34,012 bases of DNA from JBJXFY01 sp046155815 (GTDB taxonomy: Bacteria; Verrucomicrobiota; Verrucomicrobiia; Limisphaerales; CAIMTB01): positions 1 to 34,012 of the forward strand of contig JBJXFY010000150.1 of assembly GCA_046155815.1 (NCBI GenBank). The letters are read 5' to 3'. Numbering within the stretch: position 1 is the first letter of the stretch; each line of letters opens with the position of its first letter. Below, one piece after another: positions 8,855-16,884 of this stretch. The translations under genes and the position numbers were made by a program. The notes beneath the pieces were generated by a model. It was not told the DNA's origin, did no database searches, and saw only the letters and a list, made by a program, of their open reading frames with translations.

Positions 8855-9853
8855 TCACAGCGCCAACGCAGCCACGCCGCCCAGCAGGCCGACACCCCAC
8901 AGCACCGCCACGGCCTGCGGCCGGGACAGACCGGCGCGCACGAGGCGGTGGGAGAGGTGGTTCGTGTCGCCGATCCAGAAGGGCTTCCTCTGCCGCGTCC
9001 GCAGCCAGACGACACTGGCGAGGTCGGCGAGCGGCACGATCAGGATGAGCAGCGGCCCGAGCACGGCGGCGCGGCTGGGCCGGTCGCCGGTGTAGAAGCT
9101 CGGCAGGATCGCCAGCACCGCGAGGAGGTAGCCGGTGACGTGGCTGCCGGCGTCGCCGAGGAAAGCCGCGGCGCGCGGAAAGTTCCACGGCAGGAAGCCG
9201 AGCAGCGCGCCGCAGCCGAGCAGCGCGATGGCCGCCACGAGGTACTGCCCGTGCCGCGCGGCCACGAGCGCGAAGAATCCGGCCGCCCCCGCGCCGACGC
9301 CCGCGCCGAGGCCGTTCATGTTGTCGAGGAAGTTCACCGCGTTCGTGACTGCCACGATCCAGAGCACCGTCACAACGAGGCTGAACGCCACGCTGGGCAC
9401 GAAGAGCGTGACCCGCACGCCGGCCAGCGCGACCAGCGCCGCGAGCGCGAACTGCGCGGCAAACTTCGGCAGCGCCTTCAGCTCATGCCGGTCGTCCAGC
9501 CAGCCGAGCAGCAGCATTCCGAGCGTGCCAAACAGGATCGCGGCGAGCTGCCCGCGCCGCGCCGCCAAGCCGTAGTCGAGCTTCGCGAGCGCCGCCGCAT
9601 CCAGGCCCGGCAGCGCGCCGCCCCCGCCCGCCAGCAGGAGCACCAGCGCGCCGCCCGCCAGCGGCGCCAGCAGGCCCGTCATGACCGCGAAGCCGCCCGC
9701 CAGCGGCACTGGGGCGTCGTGGATTTTTCGGCCGCCGGGATCATCCACGAGGCCCGTGCGCAGGCACCACGCGCGCCACAGCGGCAGCGTGGCGAACGAC
9801 GCGAGGAATGCGCCGAGCAGCGCGCCGAGGTACAGGTTGAGCGGGAAGTTCAC
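8855..9853 (-). CDS. Polyprenyl-phosphate sugar-1-phosphate transferase (WecA/TagO-like, MraY superfamily)
   Basis: A 332-residue integral membrane protein with about 10-11 hydrophobic segments. It should transfer a sugar-1-phosphate, typically GlcNAc-1-P from UDP-GlcNAc, to undecaprenyl phosphate at the inner membrane, the first step of O-antigen, capsule or teichoic-type polymer synthesis. Superfamily motifs are visible: DDPGGRKIHDAPVPLAGG near the N-terminus, the metal-binding LDD at 119-121, NAVNFLDNMNGLGAG (171-185), FLGDAGS (231-237) and the cytoplasmic HLSHR (299-303). The start is a GTG at 9853 that overlaps the upstream glycosyltransferase stop as GTGA; longer upstream starts would run deep into that gene. 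It is not MraY itself, since the motif spacing and the HLSHR ending fit the WecA/TagO branch. The exact sugar cannot be told from the sequence. Confidence 0.88.
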   Translation of the reverse strand: MNFPLNLYLGALLGAFLASFATLPLWRAWCLRTGLVDDPGGRKIHDAPVPLAGGFAVMTGLLAPLAGGALVLLLAGGGGALPGLDAAALAKLDYGLAARRGQLAAILFGTLGMLLLGWLDDRHELKALPKFAAQFALAALVALAGVRVTLFVPSVAFSLVVTVLWIVAVTNAVNFLDNMNGLGAGVGAGAAGFFALVAARHGQYLVAAIALLGCGALLGFLPWNFPRAAAFLGDAGSHVTGYLLAVLAILPSFYTGDRPSRAAVLGPLLILIVPLADLASVVWLRTRQRKPFWIGDTNHLSHRLVRAGLSRPQAVAVLWGVGLLGGVAALAL

Positions 9854-11016
9854 GCGGGGTGGGCGGGTTTCAGGAGCCGGAGATACAGCGCGTGCAGTTC
9901 GTCCACCATGCGCGCCACGGAGAAGTTTTCCCGGACGAGTTCCCGCCCGGCATTGCCGAGACACGTCCGCAGAGCGGCGTCATCGGCGAGCTGGATCATG
10001 CGTGCGGAAAATGTGGCCAGGTCGCCCGGCGCGACGAGGAACCCGGTCCGGCCTTCGAAGCAGACCTCGCCAGCGCCGTCGCAGTCGTAGGCCACCACCG
10101 GCCGGCCGGCGCCGAGCGCCTGCGGCAGCGCCCGCGGCAGTCCCTCGCGCCGCGACAAGTGAACGAGCACGTCCATCACCCCCATGAGCGCGGGGACTTC
10201 CGCCGGCTTCACCAGGCCGGTGAAGGTGAAATGCGGCGTCAGCCCGCGCCGCGCGACCTCCGCCTCCAGCCGGCCGCGCCAGGCACCGTCGCCCACGAGC
10301 AGGAACCTCGCGTGCGGCACGCGCGCCACGATCTCCGGCGCAGCAGCGATCAGTTCGTCGTGCCCCTTCAGCTCGAAGAGGCGGGCCACCTTGCCGATGA
10401 CGAATTCCTCCGGCCGCAGCCCGAGGCGATGGCGGAAGCCGGGATCGTTCGCCGCGGCAAGGAACGGCGCGAGGTCGAAGCCGCTGAACACGCGCGTGTA
10501 CTGCTCCGGCCGGCCGATGCCAGCGTCGAGGTACTGGCGCTTCATGGCGTCCGCGACGACGACGAAATGATCCGTGGCGCGGGCGGCGCGGCGCTCGGCA
10601 GCCTTGAAGAGCACGTTGGCCAGCGGGCCTTGGAACGGACCAAACGACGGGCCGTGGACGGTGTGGACGATGCACGGTACGCCGGCGGCACGGGCGGCGA
10701 GCCGGCCGAGGATGCCCGCCTTGCCGCTGTGCGTATGGACCACGTCGGGCCGCTCCGCGCGGAACCGCCGCTTCAGTTCCCGGTACGCGCGCACGTCGAG
10801 CCATGGCCGGACCGGCCGGACCAAGGACGGGACCAACGCGAAGAGCCCGGGCACGGCGGCGACGAGCGGCTCGAGCGAACCCTCGGGGCCGGTGGTCGGG
10901 CCGCTGAGGAGGCGAACTCCGAGGCCGGGCTTCTCCCGCAGGCCGAGGACGGAGGCGACCGTGTTTTCCTGCGCGCCGCCCACGACGAGGCGGGTGATGA
11001 CGTGGGTGACGCGCAT
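9850..11016 (-). CDS. Glycosyltransferase family 4 (GT-B fold)
   Basis: A 388-residue cytosolic or membrane-associated glycosyltransferase that should add a sugar from a nucleotide donor to a growing lipid-linked glycan. The N-terminal Rossmann half has the acceptor-side glycine motif VVGGAQ (11-16) and VVHTHSGKAG (92-101). The C-terminal half has GKVARLFELKGHD (208-220), the VGDG strand end (241-244), and the donor-binding signature REGLPRALPQA (290-300). In that signature E291 is kept, but the second position of the classical E-x7-E is Gln299, a variation I know from this RALPQAL-type subgroup. It lies 16 bases after the TPR membrane protein gene and overlaps the WecA-like gene by 4 bases, so the three probably share one transcript and one glycan pathway. 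Donor and acceptor are unknown. Confidence 0.88.
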   Translation of the reverse strand: MRVTHVITRLVVGGAQENTVASVLGLREKPGLGVRLLSGPTTGPEGSLEPLVAAVPGLFALVPSLVRPVRPWLDVRAYRELKRRFRAERPDVVHTHSGKAGILGRLAARAAGVPCIVHTVHGPSFGPFQGPLANVLFKAAERRAARATDHFVVVADAMKRQYLDAGIGRPEQYTRVFSGFDLAPFLAAANDPGFRHRLGLRPEEFVIGKVARLFELKGHDELIAAAPEIVARVPHARFLLVGDGAWRGRLEAEVARRGLTPHFTFTGLVKPAEVPALMGVMDVLVHLSRREGLPRALPQALGAGRPVVAYDCDGAGEVCFEGRTGFLVAPGDLATFSARMIQLADDAALRTCLGNAGRELVRENFSVARMVDELHALYLRLLKPAHPA

Positions 11017-11032
11017 GGCGGCCGGGCGGCCG

Positions 11033-13864
11033 TCACCCGCCGGCGCGGGCCTTGGAGATCTCCACGAGCCGCTCGCGGGCCTGGCGGGCCTGGTCGGAGC
11101 CGGGAGGCACCTTGTCGAGGAAGCGCTCGAAGTTCCGGCGCGCCGCGGCGAACTCGCGGCGCTGGAAGTCGAGCTCGCCGAGGTGGAACCACACGTCGTG
11201 CAGGCCGGGCGCGAGCTCGCTGAGCGCGCGGTAGTCGCGCGCAGCGTCGTCGTTGCGCTTCAGCGCGGAGAGGGCGAGGGCACGGTTCACGAGGGCGGGG
11301 ATGTTGTTGGTCTGCCGCGCGAGGAGCGGATCGAGCGTCAGCACCGCGCCGGCGAAGTCCTGCATCGAAATCTGCACGGCGCTGCGCGTGACCACCGGCC
11401 GCATGTCCGCGGGCTGCCCCGCAATGATCTGGTCGAGCACCGCGAGGGCGTTGGTGAACTCGCTGGCCTGGACATACACGCGCACGAGCGTCTGGAGCGG
11501 CGCGAGGTCGCCCGGCCGGGCGGCGGCCACCTGGCGCAGCGTGCGCTCGGCGGACCGGACGTCGCCCAGGTTGAGACGCGCGAGCGCCTCGATGTCGCTG
11601 AGGGCATCCTGCTGGTCGGCACTGAGCGTGGCGGCGAAACGGGCGCGGATCTCCTCCACTCCCCGCAGCGCGACCGCCGGATCGCCGACCCGCAGCTGGG
11701 TGCCGGCGAGCGCGAGGGCGACCGGCAACGAATCGGGCCGCAGTTCGGCGGCGCGGGCAAAGGCCTCGGCAGACTGCCGGACCAGGCCACCGTCGCCCAT
11801 CACGGCCCCGAAGGTGAACAGGTGGTCCGGCTCATCCGGCGGTCCGGAGTAGAGGAAGAAGCTGCGGAGATCGCGGAACACCAGCGGAAGGCTGCCGGCG
11901 CCCAGCAGGCGGACCGGCGGGTTCGTGCCGGTGGACGCCTGGAGCCCGGCATTGAAGACCCGGTTGGCCTCGGCGATGAAGTTGTTCGTATCGAGGCGCG
12001 CGGCTGCCCCGAAGAAGCGGCCGGCCTCGGCGGAGTTCCCGGTGCGCTGGAGCAGCACGCCCCAGGTGTTCAGCGCCCGGCCGTAGATGCCGACGAGATA
12101 GGCCGCGTCCGGAGCGCGGAGCACGCGCATCCGCTCGGCGCCCTCGGGGCGGACGGCGTCCTCACGCGCCTGCAGCCAGGACGCCTGCGCGGCGGCGACG
12201 GCCGGGGCGAGCGGTGGCGCGGGCCGGTTCGTGTGGCGCAGCGTGAGCTCGAAGACCGTGCCTGTGGGCGTGGCGTGAAACGCCTCGAAGTAATAGCCGA
12301 AGCTCGGGTGCAGGTAGAAAATGCGGTTGGACGCGCTGAGCAGCGCGACCTGCTGCACGAGCGCGATGTCCGGCAGCGGGTCGGGCAGTTGTTCAAGGAT
12401 CAGTTCCGGCCAGCGGCCGGCATGACGGCGCGCGAGGTGCTGCTGGTACGCGTGCAGGGGCAGGTACCGGGTGTCGAGAAAGACCGGGCGCACCGCGGCC
12501 GGGCGGGACTCCGTGGCGGCCGCGGCGAGCATCAGCAGGCCCGGATCGTCGCTCAGGGCGGCAATGCCGCCCGCGGGCAGGCTGTCCGCCAGCCGGCCGG
12601 CCAGCTCGCGCAGCGCGGGGGAGTTCTGGGCGCGGAGCTTGGGAAGATTGCGGGCCCCGAGCGCGATGCCGCCTGCGACCAGCACCAGGGCAAGCACCCA
12701 GGCGGCCGCCCTGCCTGCGGCCTCGCCGCCGGCCGAGACGCGAACCGTGCGGCTCTGCGACGGCTCCCCGAGCACGAGCAGCAGATACCCGGAGAAATAG
12801 CCGATGCTCAACGCGCCGAGAAAGTAGAGCGGCAGGTACGGCAGGCCGAAGCCCAGCACCCGCGGCGAGAACGGCGGATCGAACGTCACCCCCACGCACG
12901 CCACCAGGAACGCCGCGTGGATCACCCGGAACATCACGTTCGTGACCGCCGAGCCGGCCGCGCTCAGGTCGCCGAAGGACGACGCCCACCGGACGCCCAT
13001 CACCAGCAGCGGCAGCACCGAGGTCAGCCCGAACATCAGCAGCAGGTACTTGGGAAAGCCGGCGATGATGGACTTCTGCAGGCCCAGCTCGATGCGCAGG
13101 AGCTGGAACAGCGAGGCCGGGTTGCCGCCGAGCTTCTGCACCACCGGATTGAACAGGATGAACGCCAGGCCCGCCGCGGCGCACAGCATCGCCCGCGTGA
13201 GGAAACGCCCGTCGAAGAAGCGGATGCCCTTCACCCAGATCATCGCGACGAGGAACAGCGGGAGGAAGCCCGTCATGCCCCAGTTGCCCACGGCGGCGAA
13301 GGGAGCGATGAACGCCACCGCCAGCAGCCAGCGGTCGGCCGCCTCCGCCGCCGCCACGCGGAAGCGCAGGATGGCGAACACACAGAAGGCGAAGAGGAGC
13401 AGGCTCACCATCTCGCCCGTGAAGGCGGTGGCGTGCTCCCACCAGGTGATCTGCAGGCCGGCGAAGAGCGCCGCGACCACTGGAGGCACCCAGGCCAGCG
13501 GCAGGCTCAGGAAGGCGAAGTCGCTCTTCTCCCGCTGGCGTTGCTCGCGCGTGCGGTCATGCGGCAGCAGCACCACGCACTTGGCCAGCAGGCCGAGCGC
13601 GAGCGTGCCGCAGACGGCGGCCAGGAGGTTCAGCGCGGCGGGCTGCGCCGCCGGAGCCAGCAGGCGGATGGGCGCGGTGAGGAGCCAGACCGCAGGCCCA
13701 AGCTGGCCGGGCAGCCAGTCCCAGCCCGCCACCTTCGCGACGGCCGGAAGGCTTGCGACGCTCATCCACGGATGCCGCGTCAGGAGAAACAGCACCAAAG
13801 CCCCCGTCGCGACCATCCACGGGAGCACGAAATGCACAAAGCGCGAATGCTGGCGGGTAGCCAT
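11033..13864 (-). CDS. Large multi-pass membrane protein with C-terminal TPR repeats (possibly DUF2723/GT-C like)
   Basis: A 943-residue protein. The N-terminal half (about residues 15-420) has some ten hydrophobic segments; the rest is soluble and ends in tetratricopeptide repeats at about 700-930 (for example ALVNRALALSALKRNDDAA and DVWFHLGELDFQRREFAAAR). The segment WWEHATAFTGEMVSLLLFAF resembles the conserved W-x(n)-E region of DUF2723 (TMEM260/GT117-type) membrane proteins, which suggests a polyprenyl-sugar-dependent glycosyltransferase of GT-C type, but I cannot prove it. I chose ATG 13864; an upstream GTG at 13918 adds 18 residues lacking the hydrophobic character that follows. It lies 58 bases after the methyltransferase and just ahead of two glycan-assembly genes, which agrees with a role in protein or surface glycosylation. 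Confidence 0.65.
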   Translation of the reverse strand: MATRQHSRFVHFVLPWMVATGALVLFLLTRHPWMSVASLPAVAKVAGWDWLPGQLGPAVWLLTAPIRLLAPAAQPAALNLLAAVCGTLALGLLAKCVVLLPHDRTREQRQREKSDFAFLSLPLAWVPPVVAALFAGLQITWWEHATAFTGEMVSLLLFAFCVFAILRFRVAAAEAADRWLLAVAFIAPFAAVGNWGMTGFLPLFLVAMIWVKGIRFFDGRFLTRAMLCAAAGLAFILFNPVVQKLGGNPASLFQLLRIELGLQKSIIAGFPKYLLLMFGLTSVLPLLVMGVRWASSFGDLSAAGSAVTNVMFRVIHAAFLVACVGVTFDPPFSPRVLGFGLPYLPLYFLGALSIGYFSGYLLLVLGEPSQSRTVRVSAGGEAAGRAAAWVLALVLVAGGIALGARNLPKLRAQNSPALRELAGRLADSLPAGGIAALSDDPGLLMLAAAATESRPAAVRPVFLDTRYLPLHAYQQHLARRHAGRWPELILEQLPDPLPDIALVQQVALLSASNRIFYLHPSFGYYFEAFHATPTGTVFELTLRHTNRPAPPLAPAVAAAQASWLQAREDAVRPEGAERMRVLRAPDAAYLVGIYGRALNTWGVLLQRTGNSAEAGRFFGAAARLDTNNFIAEANRVFNAGLQASTGTNPPVRLLGAGSLPLVFRDLRSFFLYSGPPDEPDHLFTFGAVMGDGGLVRQSAEAFARAAELRPDSLPVALALAGTQLRVGDPAVALRGVEEIRARFAATLSADQQDALSDIEALARLNLGDVRSAERTLRQVAAARPGDLAPLQTLVRVYVQASEFTNALAVLDQIIAGQPADMRPVVTRSAVQISMQDFAGAVLTLDPLLARQTNNIPALVNRALALSALKRNDDAARDYRALSELAPGLHDVWFHLGELDFQRREFAAARRNFERFLDKVPPGSDQARQARERLVEISKARAGG

Positions 13865-13922
13865 GGGTTCTTCCCGGAATCCTGCGGAATCCGCCACCGG
13901 CGGCGCAAGCCGCCTCACGCCG

Positions 13923-15077
13923 TCAGCGAAGAAACCGCACGTCCGCGACGCATTCGACGTGCTGCGTCTGCGGGAACATGTCCAGCGGCGTGACCGTATC
14001 CACCCGCGCCGGGCCGCCCTCCGTCAGCAGCCGCAGGTCGCGCGCCAGCGTCGCCGGATGGCACGACACGTAGAGCACCTGTGCCGGCCGGGTGACCCGC
14101 AGCGTGTGCACCAGTGACGGTGCACAACCCGTGCGCGGTGGATCCACCAACACGGCCGTCCGCCCGGCCGGAAACTTCGCCAGCAATGGCGGCAGCCAGG
14201 TCTCCGCCGGGCCGGCGACAAACTCGCCGTTCGTCACACCGCGCCGGGCGGCGTTGCGCCGGGCCGCGGCGATGGCGTGCCCGTCAATCTCGACCCCGGC
14301 GAAAGACTCCACGACGTCCGCCAGTTCGAGACTGAAGAAGCCCACGCCGCAGTAGGCATCCACCAGATGCCGCACGCCGGCGTCGCGCAGGCGGCCGCGC
14401 ACCGTCTCCACCAGCCGGGGCAGGAGGTGGAAGTTGTTCTGGAAAAACGAGTCGCCCGGCACGTCCCAGCCGGGCGGCGGCACGCGCAGCACGCGCTTCA
14501 GGCCGCCGTGCGCGGGCGGTTCGGCACGCCAGACGGCGAGCTGGCCGTTGAGGTCCGGCTCCGCGATGGCACAGGCCGTGATGTCCAGGACCTCGCGGCT
14601 GGCCGGCCGCAGGAAGCCCACGACCGTCCGGCCCTCGCGCCGGTGATGCTGGCTGCGGACCATGATGCGGTTGCGGTAGCCGTAGGGCGCGGGGCACGGG
14701 ACCACCTCGCCGACCACCTCCGGCGGCAGGCCGCCCAGACGCTCCATGAGGTTCGCCACCTGGCGGCGCTTCCAGCGGACCTGCGCCATGTAGTCGAGGT
14801 GCTGGTACTGGCAGCCCCCGCAGTTCCCGAAGTACGGGCAGCGCGGCGTGACGCGCTCCGGCCCGGCCTCGATCACCTGCAGCAGCCGGCCGCGCCCATG
14901 CTTCCTGCCGACTTCGGTGAGTTCCGCCTCGACCCGTTCACCGGGAATCGTGAACGGCACGAAGATGACGAAACCCTCCACGCGCCCCACGCCCTCACCG
15001 CCGAAGGCCAGATCGTCCACGCGCAACGTGACGCGGTCGCCGGGATGCAGGCCGGGTGCGGAAGGGGCTTCAGTCAT
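13923..15077 (-). CDS. rlmD: TRAM-domain (uracil-5-)-methyltransferase, RlmD/RumA family
   Basis: A 384-residue SAM-dependent enzyme making 5-methyluridine in RNA, most likely 23S rRNA. An N-terminal TRAM RNA-binding domain (about 8-70, with DLAFGGEGVGR) is followed by the [4Fe-4S] cysteines C80, C86, C89 (CPYFGNCGGC) and C169. The Rossmann methyltransferase domain has DAYCGVGFFSLEL (240-252), VDPPRTGC (311-318), the nucleophile C339 in YVSCHPATLARD and the general base E375 in QTQHVE. ATG 15077 starts directly before the TRAM domain; an upstream in-frame start at 15119 would add 14 unlike residues. The family also includes enzymes acting on U747 of 23S rRNA or U54 of tRNA, so the exact target is inferred. 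It is the first gene after the rplQ terminator and so probably has its own promoter, which I could not identify. Confidence 0.88.
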   Translation of the reverse strand: MTEAPSAPGLHPGDRVTLRVDDLAFGGEGVGRVEGFVIFVPFTIPGERVEAELTEVGRKHGRGRLLQVIEAGPERVTPRCPYFGNCGGCQYQHLDYMAQVRWKRRQVANLMERLGGLPPEVVGEVVPCPAPYGYRNRIMVRSQHHRREGRTVVGFLRPASREVLDITACAIAEPDLNGQLAVWRAEPPAHGGLKRVLRVPPPGWDVPGDSFFQNNFHLLPRLVETVRGRLRDAGVRHLVDAYCGVGFFSLELADVVESFAGVEIDGHAIAAARRNAARRGVTNGEFVAGPAETWLPPLLAKFPAGRTAVLVDPPRTGCAPSLVHTLRVTRPAQVLYVSCHPATLARDLRLLTEGGPARVDTVTPLDMFPQTQHVECVADVRFLR

Positions 15078-15136
15078 CGGAAGGCGCGCAGCATGCCAGC
15101 CCGGATGCTCGCCGGGCAATCCGCCGCCCGCCGCGC

Positions 15137-15168
15137 AAAGAAAAAGCCCGCACCGGGGAGGCGCGGGC
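15137..15168 (-). terminator. Intrinsic terminator after rplQ
   Basis: On the - strand transcript GCCCGC pairs with GCGGGC (15163-15168 with 15146-15151), continuing after one mismatch with two further G-C pairs, and a 5-base loop. It is followed at once by TTTTTCTTT (15145-15137). This is a canonical Rho-independent terminator, 17 bases past the rplQ stop, closing the ribosomal gene array and separating it from the methyltransferase gene. Confidence 0.9.
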
Positions 15169-15185
15169 GCGAAGAACGGCGGGGA

Positions 15186-15734
15186 TCAGGACTTCTTGCC
15201 GTCGGCCTTGGCGGGCGCGGCTTCGCCGGCATCGGCCGGGAAGTCCACCCATTCGAGGATGGCGGTCTCGCCGGCGTCGCCGCGGCGGGGGGCGGCGAGG
15301 CGGACGATGCGGGTGTAGCCGCCGGCGCGGTCCTTGTACACGGGCGCGATCTGGTCGCAGAGGATGTGGACGACGTCCTCGGTGGAGCGCCACTTCTCAC
15401 GGAGCGCCTTCCCCTTGGTGCTGGGCGTGCCGGTAAAGTGCGTACGGGCGTGCGCGTGCAGGCGGGCGGCGAGCAGGCGGCGGCAGTGGACGTTCTCAGC
15501 GAAGGCCTTCGCCTTCGCCTTGTCATCCGCGGCGCTGCCAGCGGCAACCACGGCGGCCTGGGCGCGCTTGCCCAGAGTCAGCATCTTCTCGGCGACCGGC
15601 CGGGTGGCCTTGGCCTTGGCGAGCGTGGTGGTGATGCGTTTGTGCTTGATGAGGCTGCGCACGAGGTTGGCGAGCATCGCGTTGCGATGTTCGCCCGTGC
15701 GGCCGAGCTTGGCGGTGCTCTTGCGGTGGCGCAT
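15186..15734 (-). CDS. rplQ: 50S ribosomal protein L17, with internal insertion
   Basis: A 182-residue large-subunit protein near the polypeptide exit. The N-terminus MRHRKSTAKLGRTGEHRNAM and the late motif DRAGGYTRI are textbook L17. The E. coli protein has 127 residues, with its counterpart of AGGYTRI at 91-97; here that motif sits at 137-143. About 46 extra residues therefore lie between residues 57 and 137, apparently in two pieces around the conserved NVHCRRLLAARL stretch: an Ala/Lys-rich piece (about 58-80) and a piece reading HFTGTPSTKGKALREKW (about 99-115). The C-terminal tail is Ala/Lys-rich. It is the last gene of the array, 12 bases after rpoA and before a strong terminator. Confidence 0.95.
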   Translation of the reverse strand: MRHRKSTAKLGRTGEHRNAMLANLVRSLIKHKRITTTLAKAKATRPVAEKMLTLGKRAQAAVVAAGSAADDKAKAKAFAENVHCRRLLAARLHAHARTHFTGTPSTKGKALREKWRSTEDVVHILCDQIAPVYKDRAGGYTRIVRLAAPRRGDAGETAILEWVDFPADAGEAAPAKADGKKS

Positions 15735-15746
15735 GGCGGCGGTGGG

Positions 15747-16769
15747 CTAGAGGGTGGCGGTCGGGGCGGCCGGCTCCTTGGGCGCCTCAAGCACGTCGGC
15801 TCCGAAGGTCATGCCGAGTCCGAGGCCGAGCTGGGCCAGCTTGTCCTTGATCTCGTTGAGGGACTTCTTGCCGAAGTTGCGGTACTTGAGCATCTCCTGT
15901 TCCGTCTTCATGGCGAGCTGGCCGACGGTGGTGATGTTCGCGTTGTTGAGGCAGTTGGCGGCGCGGACGGAGAGCTCGATCTCGTTGACCGACATGTTGA
16001 GCTGCTTCTTGAGCTTCTCCTTTTCCTCGTCCTGGCGGGTCTGCTCCTCCTCGAACTCGACCGCGTTCTTGTCGTAGCCGACGAAAACGTCGAGGTGGTG
16101 CTGTAGGATGGCGGACGATTGCAGCAGCGCGTCGTCAGGCGTGATACGGCCATCGGTCCAGATCTCGATGATGAGCTTGTCGTAGTCCGTACGCTGGCCG
16201 ACGCGGGCGGCCTCGACGGTGTAGCGGACGCGGGTGACCGGGGAGAAGAGGGAATCGATGGCGATGACGCCGATGGCCTGGTCGGGCTTCTTGTTCTCAT
16301 CGCCGGGGCAAAAGCCGCGACCGACCTTCACCTCAAGCTCCATCTCGAACTTCTTCTTGCGGTCGAGCGTGCAGATATGCTGCTTGGGATTCACCAACTC
16401 GAGCTTGTCGTTGAGCTGGATGTCGGCGGCGGTGACGACGCCCTCGCGGTTGGCGCTCAGCAGGAGAGTCTGCGAGTCGCGGCTGAAGTTCTTGAACTTC
16501 ACCTTCTTGAGGTTCAGCACAATGTCGGTGACATCCTCGACGACGCCGTCGACGGCGGTGAACTCATGCATCGCCCCGTCAACCTTGACGGAGGTGATGG
16601 CAGCCCCCTCGAGCGAGGAGAGGAGAACGCGACGGAGGCTGTTGCCGATGGTGTGCCCATAGCCGGTTTCAAACGGCTCCGCGGTGAACTTCGCGTAGAT
16701 GGGCGTGGCGGTCCCGTCTTCCTTGACGAGACGCTTGGGCATTTCGAAGCGGCCGAGTCGGACTGGCAT
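15747..16769 (-). CDS. rpoA: DNA-directed RNA polymerase subunit alpha
   Basis: A 340-residue protein close to the usual 310-330. The N-terminal domain (about 1-235), which dimerises and nucleates polymerase assembly, shows FETGYGHTIGNSLRRVLLSSLEG and a late VEAARVGQRTDYDKLIIEIWTDG. After an acidic/lysine-rich linker (EEEQTRQDEEKEKLKK) comes the C-terminal domain, which binds UP elements and activators: ELSVRAANCLNNANITTVG and RNFGKKSLNEIKDKL. The Arg of SVRAAN matches the DNA-contacting R265 of E. coli. It sits between rpsD and rplQ as in the classical alpha operon, but the 107-base spacer in front is structured and the longest inside the array, suggesting separate control. No Shine-Dalgarno motif precedes the ATG. 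Confidence 0.97.
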   Translation of the reverse strand: MPVRLGRFEMPKRLVKEDGTATPIYAKFTAEPFETGYGHTIGNSLRRVLLSSLEGAAITSVKVDGAMHEFTAVDGVVEDVTDIVLNLKKVKFKNFSRDSQTLLLSANREGVVTAADIQLNDKLELVNPKQHICTLDRKKKFEMELEVKVGRGFCPGDENKKPDQAIGVIAIDSLFSPVTRVRYTVEAARVGQRTDYDKLIIEIWTDGRITPDDALLQSSAILQHHLDVFVGYDKNAVEFEEEQTRQDEEKEKLKKQLNMSVNEIELSVRAANCLNNANITTVGQLAMKTEQEMLKYRNFGKKSLNEIKDKLAQLGLGLGMTFGADVLEAPKEPAAPTATL

Positions 16770-16797
16770 GGTATTGGTGGGGTGGCAAATGTAATCT

Positions 16798-16884
16798 GCC
16801 CGCCGGGATGGATCCCCGCTGGGTCCGGCGGGCCGTGTATCTGCCTGAAGCCTCCGTCTGGAGGCCTCGGTTGGGTTCAGCGGG
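16798..16884 (-). promoter_or_regulatory. Structured rpsD-rpoA spacer (two hairpins, possible long-range pairing)
   Basis: Two perfect inverted repeats lie in the leader of rpoA: GCCTCC/GGAGGC (16850-16855 with 16860-16865, 4-base loop) and the 9-bp GCCCGCCGG/CCGGCGGGC (16798-16806 with 16825-16833). The loop of the second contains CCCGCTG (16815-16821), which can pair with CAGCGGG at the rpsD stop (16878-16884) and so could form a pseudoknot. There is no U-tract. In E. coli, S4 represses the alpha operon through an mRNA pseudoknot, but in the rpsM leader, so any S4 control here is a guess. Confidence 0.45.

Noticed and set aside
10574..13993. Open frame of 1139 codons on the + strand opposite the TPR membrane protein
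   Set aside because: It is rich in Arg, Gln, Glu and His with no recognisable fold, and mirrors the codon pattern of the opposite gene, which has membrane helices and TPRs.
15078..15136. Promoter for rlmD (TTGCCC and CATGCT with 18 bases between)
   Set aside because: Matches to the consensus are poor, and such matches are expected by chance.
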